NCBI RefSeq assembly: GCF_003633685.1
Contig: NZ_RBKT01000001.1
Coordinates: 1,798,001 to 1,862,000, forward strand
Source of the DNA: Micromonospora pisi
GTDB lineage: Bacteria > Actinomycetota > Actinomycetes > Mycobacteriales > Micromonosporaceae
DNA: 64,000 nucleotides
Direction: 5' to 3'
How positions within the stretch are numbered: the stretch's first letter is position 1; each line of letters opens with the position of its first letter. The notes beneath the pieces are model-generated. The model was given only the letters and a program-made list of their open reading frames with translations. It did no database searches and was not told the DNA's origin. The position numbers and the translations under genes are program-made. Below, in pieces: positions 61,002 to 64,000 of the stretch.

Positions 61002-61301
61002 TCACCTGATGATCAACGGCCTTAACACGAACTCCATCAGCACGAACAGGATAACCAGGAGCACAAGGGAGGCCAGGTCGATGCTCACGGTACCAATTCG
61101 CAACGGTGGGATCACACGCCTCAACGCCTTGAGGGGCGGATCAGTGACGCTCCACACCGTTTCGAGTCCTGCCGACGCTCCGCGACCCGGCTGCCAGCGG
61201 CGACCGTACTGAAGCACGGCGCCAAGGACAAAACGGGCTAAAAGAACCAGCAAAAAGACGTAGAGGATCAGGTACAGGACTTGGAACAGGATCGAAGACA
61301 C
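61002..61301 (-). CDS. YggT family membrane protein
   Basis: 99 aa. Two membrane helices ([20 protein letters not shown] and [19 protein letters not shown]) with [22 protein letters not shown] between, the YggT signature. Starts with GTG 61301. Conserved between sepF and divIVA; supports cell-division or osmotic functions, precise role unknown. Confidence 0.93.
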   Translation of the reverse strand: MSSILFQVLYLILYVFLLVLLARFVLGAVLQYGRRWQPGRGASAGLETVWSVTDPPLKALRRVIPPLRIGTVSIDLASLVLLVILFVLMEFVLRPLIIR

Positions 61302-61325
61302 GGCAGGCGAGATCCCTCGGTCGGG

Positions 61326-62033
61326 CTAACTCAGGCTGAAAAACCCACCCTCAGCGATCTTGGCCTTGTCCTCCGCGGTGACCTGGACGTTAGCCGGTGA
61401 GAGTAGGAACACCCGGTTGGTCACGCGCTCGATCGTACCGCGCAGCCCGAAGGCCAACCCGGCGGCGAAATCGACCAATCGGCGGGCATCGGCCTCATCC
61501 ATCTCGGTGAGGTTGATGATCACAGGTACCCCATCGCGGAAGTGTTCGCCGATGGTCCGTGCCTCACGGTATGTGGTCGGATGCAGAGTGGTGATCTGAT
61601 ACCGCTGGTCCTCGTCGGGCGCCGACCGCTCACGCAACTGCACCTGCGGCGCGAGCGCCAGGTTGTCGCGGGTGTGGTAGCTCAACGCCGAGGACGGCTC
61701 CGGCGAACTCGGCCGGGTGATCGACCGTACGCTGGCACGCTCGCCCCGCTCGGGACGTTCGGTCCGCTCCGGACGGTCACCGTCAGACCGATCCAGATCA
61801 GCGGTACGGGTGCCGCTCCGCTCACTCAACCGGCCACGGTCGGTGGACCGGGCGCGTGGCACCGCCGGCTCGTCCGGCTCGTCGTCCTCGTCGGCGAACT
61901 CCTCGGCGTACCGGCTCTGCCGGTAGCGCGAGTCGCCGCGGTAACCGGCCTTCTCGTAGCCGTCGTCGTAGGCCCGCTCGTCGTCCTCTTCGACCAGCCC
62001 GAGCCAGACCCCCGCCTTGCGCAGTGCACCCAT
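61326..62033 (-). CDS. sepF: cell division protein SepF
   Basis: 235 aa from ATG 62033 with GGAGGGG. N-terminal membrane-anchor helix region (MGALRKAGVWLGLVEEDDE), a long charged variable linker (Arg/Glu/Asp-rich), and a C-terminal SepF domain (TLHPTTYREARTIGEHFRDGVPVIINLTEMDEADARRLVDFAAGLAFGLRGTIERV). It tethers FtsZ to the membrane in bacteria lacking FtsA. Usual order with yggS upstream. Confidence 0.95.
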   Translation of the reverse strand: MGALRKAGVWLGLVEEDDERAYDDGYEKAGYRGDSRYRQSRYAEEFADEDDEPDEPAVPRARSTDRGRLSERSGTRTADLDRSDGDRPERTERPERGERASVRSITRPSSPEPSSALSYHTRDNLALAPQVQLRERSAPDEDQRYQITTLHPTTYREARTIGEHFRDGVPVIINLTEMDEADARRLVDFAAGLAFGLRGTIERVTNRVFLLSPANVQVTAEDKAKIAEGGFFSLS

Positions 62034-62186
62034 CGCCGCGCCCCTCCGTCCGCCGTGCGACACGCCCCCCGTGCCCATGCCACTGTCACGCGCGTGAACA
62101 CTGCAGTGCCCACCGGTTCAAGGCCGCTCCCCGACGGCCGGTGTCCCGGTCGTCCCCCCTACCCCCCGATGGCGGTGAGTACGCCT

Positions 62187-62208
62187 CAAACAACACTGTT
62201 GTAGTTTG
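62187..62208. promoter_or_regulatory. palindrome upstream of sepF
   Basis: ACAACA-C-TGTTGT (62190-62202) inside a larger near-palindrome CAAAC...GTTTG (62187-62208), unusually AT-rich for the region. Lies between yggS stop (62224) and sepF start. Candidate operator or promoter element; ligand unknown. Confidence 0.45.
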
Positions 62209-62223
62209 GTGTCCGTTGCCAGG

Positions 62224-62970
62224 CTACCGCAGCGTGGAACGCATTCCGAGCAACGCGCTACCGACGCGCACATGTGTCGCGCCGTAAGCGATCGCCGCCT
62301 CCAGGTCACCACTCATACCGGCGGAGAGCAGTCCGGCCCCCGGATGGTCGGCCCGCAGCCCGGCGGCCAGCTCGGCCAGGCGCGCGAAGGCCCGTTCCGG
62401 TTCCCAGCCCAGCGGCGCCACCGCCATCAGCCCGGCCAGCCGCAACGCGTCCCGGCCGGCGATCTCGTCGGCCACCCGCTCCAGCCCCCGGTCGTCGTCG
62501 GCGCTGCCCGCCAGTGCCCCGCCCCGCTCGGCGTCGCCGTCGATGCTGACCTGCACCAACACCTCGAGCGGCCGGTCCCGGTGGCGCGCCGCCGCGCCGG
62601 CCAGCGCCCCCGCCAGACGTACGCTGTCCACCGAGTGCACCAGGTCGGCGTACTCGACCACCGAACGAGCCTTGTTGCGCTGGAGCTGACCGACGAAGTG
62701 CCAGCGGACGTCCGCCCCGGCGGCGGCCACCTCGGCCGCCTTCGGTGCCGCCTCCTGGTCCCGGTTCTCGCCCAGCTCCCGCACACCGAGCCCGGCCAGC
62801 AACAGAGCGTCACTGGCCGGGTACGTCTTGGTCACCGCGATCAGGGTGACCGCGTCCCGGGGCCGACCGGACGCCTCGGCGGCGTGCGCGATGCGGTCCC
62901 GGGTACGGGCCAGAGCGTCCTGGAGTTGCGCGCGGCGGTCACGCTGCGCCGCGCTGGCTGGTGCACTCAT
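62224..62970 (-). CDS. YggS/PROSC-family pyridoxal phosphate-binding protein
   Basis: 248 aa from ATG 62970. Fold-type III PLP protein lacking known enzymatic activity; buffers PLP and affects amino-acid metabolism. PLP lysine K48 in VTLIAVTKTYP; GELGENRDQEA-type helix, HFVGQLQRNKAR, QVSIDGDAERGG, LSAGMSGDLEAAIAYGATHVRVGSALLG. Starts 11 nt after the ftsZ stop. Position matches ylmE of the ftsZ-ylmD-ylmE-sepF order, but ylmD is absent here. Confidence 0.94.
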   Translation of the reverse strand: MSAPASAAQRDRRAQLQDALARTRDRIAHAAEASGRPRDAVTLIAVTKTYPASDALLLAGLGVRELGENRDQEAAPKAAEVAAAGADVRWHFVGQLQRNKARSVVEYADLVHSVDSVRLAGALAGAAARHRDRPLEVLVQVSIDGDAERGGALAGSADDDRGLERVADEIAGRDALRLAGLMAVAPLGWEPERAFARLAELAAGLRADHPGAGLLSAGMSGDLEAAIAYGATHVRVGSALLGMRSTLR

Positions 62971-62981
62971 CACCGGTCGAC

Positions 62982-64000
62982 TCAGGAACCGTTCTTGAGG
63001 AAGTCCGGCACGTCCACGTCGTCGAAGAGGACCCGGCGGGGCGACTGGGTGGGCGCGGGCGGCGTACTCGGCGTGGCCGAGCCCGACCCGTGCGTGGCCG
63101 CGGGCTGCGGCTGGGGCGGGACCGACTTGCGCGGCGCCTCGGCCGCCTTGTACGACGGCGTACCGCCGTCGAAACCGGCCGCGATCACGGTCACCCGGAC
63201 CTCGTCGCCGAGGGCGTCGTCGATGACCGCACCGAAGATGATGTTGGCGTCCGGGTGGGCCGCGTCGGTGACCAGCTGGGCGGCGTCGTTGATCTCGAAG
63301 AGGCCGAGGTCGGACCCACCGGCGATGGAGAGCAGGACACCGCGCGCACCGTCCATGCTCTGCTCCAGCAGCGGGCTGGAGATGGCCGCCTCGGCGGCCT
63401 CCACCGCCCGGTTGTCGCCCCGGGCGCTGCCGATACCCATGAGCGCGCTGCCGGCCCCGCTCATCACGCTCTTCACGTCGGCGAAGTCCAGGTTGATCAG
63501 ACCCGGCGTGGTGATCAGGTCGGTGATGCCCTGCACACCGGAGAGCAGCACCTGGTCCGCCTGACGGAACGCGTCCATCATGCTGATACCCCGGTCACCC
63601 AGGGCGAGCAGCCGGTCGTTCGGGATCACGATCAGGGTGTCGCACTGGTTGCGCAGTTCTTCTATTCCCGCCTCGGCCTGCACCTGCCGCCGCTTGCCCT
63701 CGAACGAGAACGGGCGGGTGACCACACCGATGGTCAGGGCGCCGAGCTTGCGGGCGATGTTCGCCACCACGGGCGCGCCACCGGTGCCCGTACCGCCGCC
63801 CTCGCCGCAGGTGACGAAGACCATGTCGGCGCCCTTGAGCACCTCTTCGATCTCGTCGCGGTGGTCCTCGGCGGCGTTCTTGCCGACATCGGGGTTCGCG
63901 CCCGCCCCGAGGCCCCGGGTCAGCTCGCGGCCGACGTCGAGCTTGACGTCGGCGTCGCTCATCAGCAGAGCCTGGGCGTCGGTGTTGATCGCGATGAACT
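62982..64000 (-). CDS. ftsZ: cell division GTPase FtsZ, N-terminus outside the window
   Basis: The frame is open past 64000, so only about 339 residues are visible. Tubulin signature [11 protein letters not shown] is in [15 protein letters not shown]7 loop region [25 protein letters not shown]-terminal conserved peptide [13 protein letters not shown] that binds SepF and others. The variable linker is short and Pro/Thr-rich. Polymerises at the septum. Followed by yggS. Confidence 0.97.
   Translation of the reverse strand, partial: FIAINTDAQALLMSDADVKLDVGRELTRGLGAGANPDVGKNAAEDHRDEIEEVLKGADMVFVTCGEGGGTGTGGAPVVANIARKLGALTIGVVTRPFSFEGKRRQVQAEAGIEELRNQCDTLIVIPNDRLLALGDRGISMMDAFRQADQVLLSGVQGITDLITTPGLINLDFADVKSVMSGAGSALMGIGSARGDNRAVEAAEAAISSPLLEQSMDGARGVLLSIAGGSDLGLFEINDAAQLVTDAAHPDANIIFGAVIDDALGDEVRVTVIAAGFDGGTPSYKAAEAPRKSVPPQPQPAATHGSGSATPSTPPAPTQSPRRVLFDDVDVPDFLKNGS

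Overview
The window is very GC-rich chromosomal DNA with dense genes, strong G/C third-position bias, many GTG starts and many leaderless-looking promoters. Gene content points to an actinomycete, most likely Micromonosporaceae: ftsZ-yggS-sepF-yggT-divIVA, bifunctional PriA, an AfsR-type regulator, TIGR03085 and DUF2567 proteins, and an arabinosyltransferase-like protein. The family is inferred from protein style, not from a 16S gene. No rRNA, tRNA, CRISPR array, insertion sequence or prophage was seen.

Layout. 1-7.9 kb: end of a DUF559-like gene, gltBD (glutamate synthase), a GNAT acetyltransferase. 7.9-14.1 kb: a giant AfsR-like regulator, an FAD monooxygenase, lgt. 14.4-18.5 kb: trpC, then hisI-trpE-Trp-operon membrane protein, joined by 4-nt overlaps. 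18.6-21.4 kb: a MerR gene divergent from an ABC-2 exporter with a TetR gene, with an operator/promoter between them. 21.4-22.9 kb: DUF2470 haem-type protein divergent from a zinc-ligand-free rpsD, with an iron box between them. 23-26.8 kb: a heterodimeric ABC exporter. 27-33.2 kb: TIGR03085 protein, stand-alone terpene synthase, secreted protein, subtilase, acyl-CoA synthetase. 33.4-36.1 kb: MocR regulator divergent from a YczE-type membrane protein, plus a small unknown. 36.1-44 kb: histidine genes hisD-hisC-hisB-orf52-hisH-orf108-priA and hisF, interrupted by an ohrR-ohr-oxidoreductase cassette. 44-49.3 kb: Lon-substrate-domain protein, DUF2567 protein, dnaE. 49.5-54.8 kb: AftA-like membrane protein, EspI-like ATPase, membrane-anchored unknown. 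54.8-64 kb: rluD, lspA, dksA-like, unknown, K+/H+ antiporter, DUF167, zinc-motif membrane protein, divIVA, yggT, sepF, yggS, ftsZ (cut by the window end).

How the parts work together. The core is amino-acid biosynthesis: GltBD supplies glutamate; HisD/C/B/H/F/I with PriA make histidine; TrpE/TrpC with PriA acting as TrpF make tryptophan. Around it lie envelope and division functions and several self-contained regulator-plus-target modules.

Most notable non-coding signals: (1) every convergent gene junction with a gap of at least 77 bp carries a palindrome, and two are copies of one REP-like family; (2) the ohrR-ohr cassette has its own operator-bearing promoter and GC hairpins on both sides, and splits the his genes; (3) an iron box lies between rpsD and the DUF2470 gene; (4) at least nine genes have a TANNNT -10 hexamer 6-8 nt before the start codon, indicating leaderless mRNAs.
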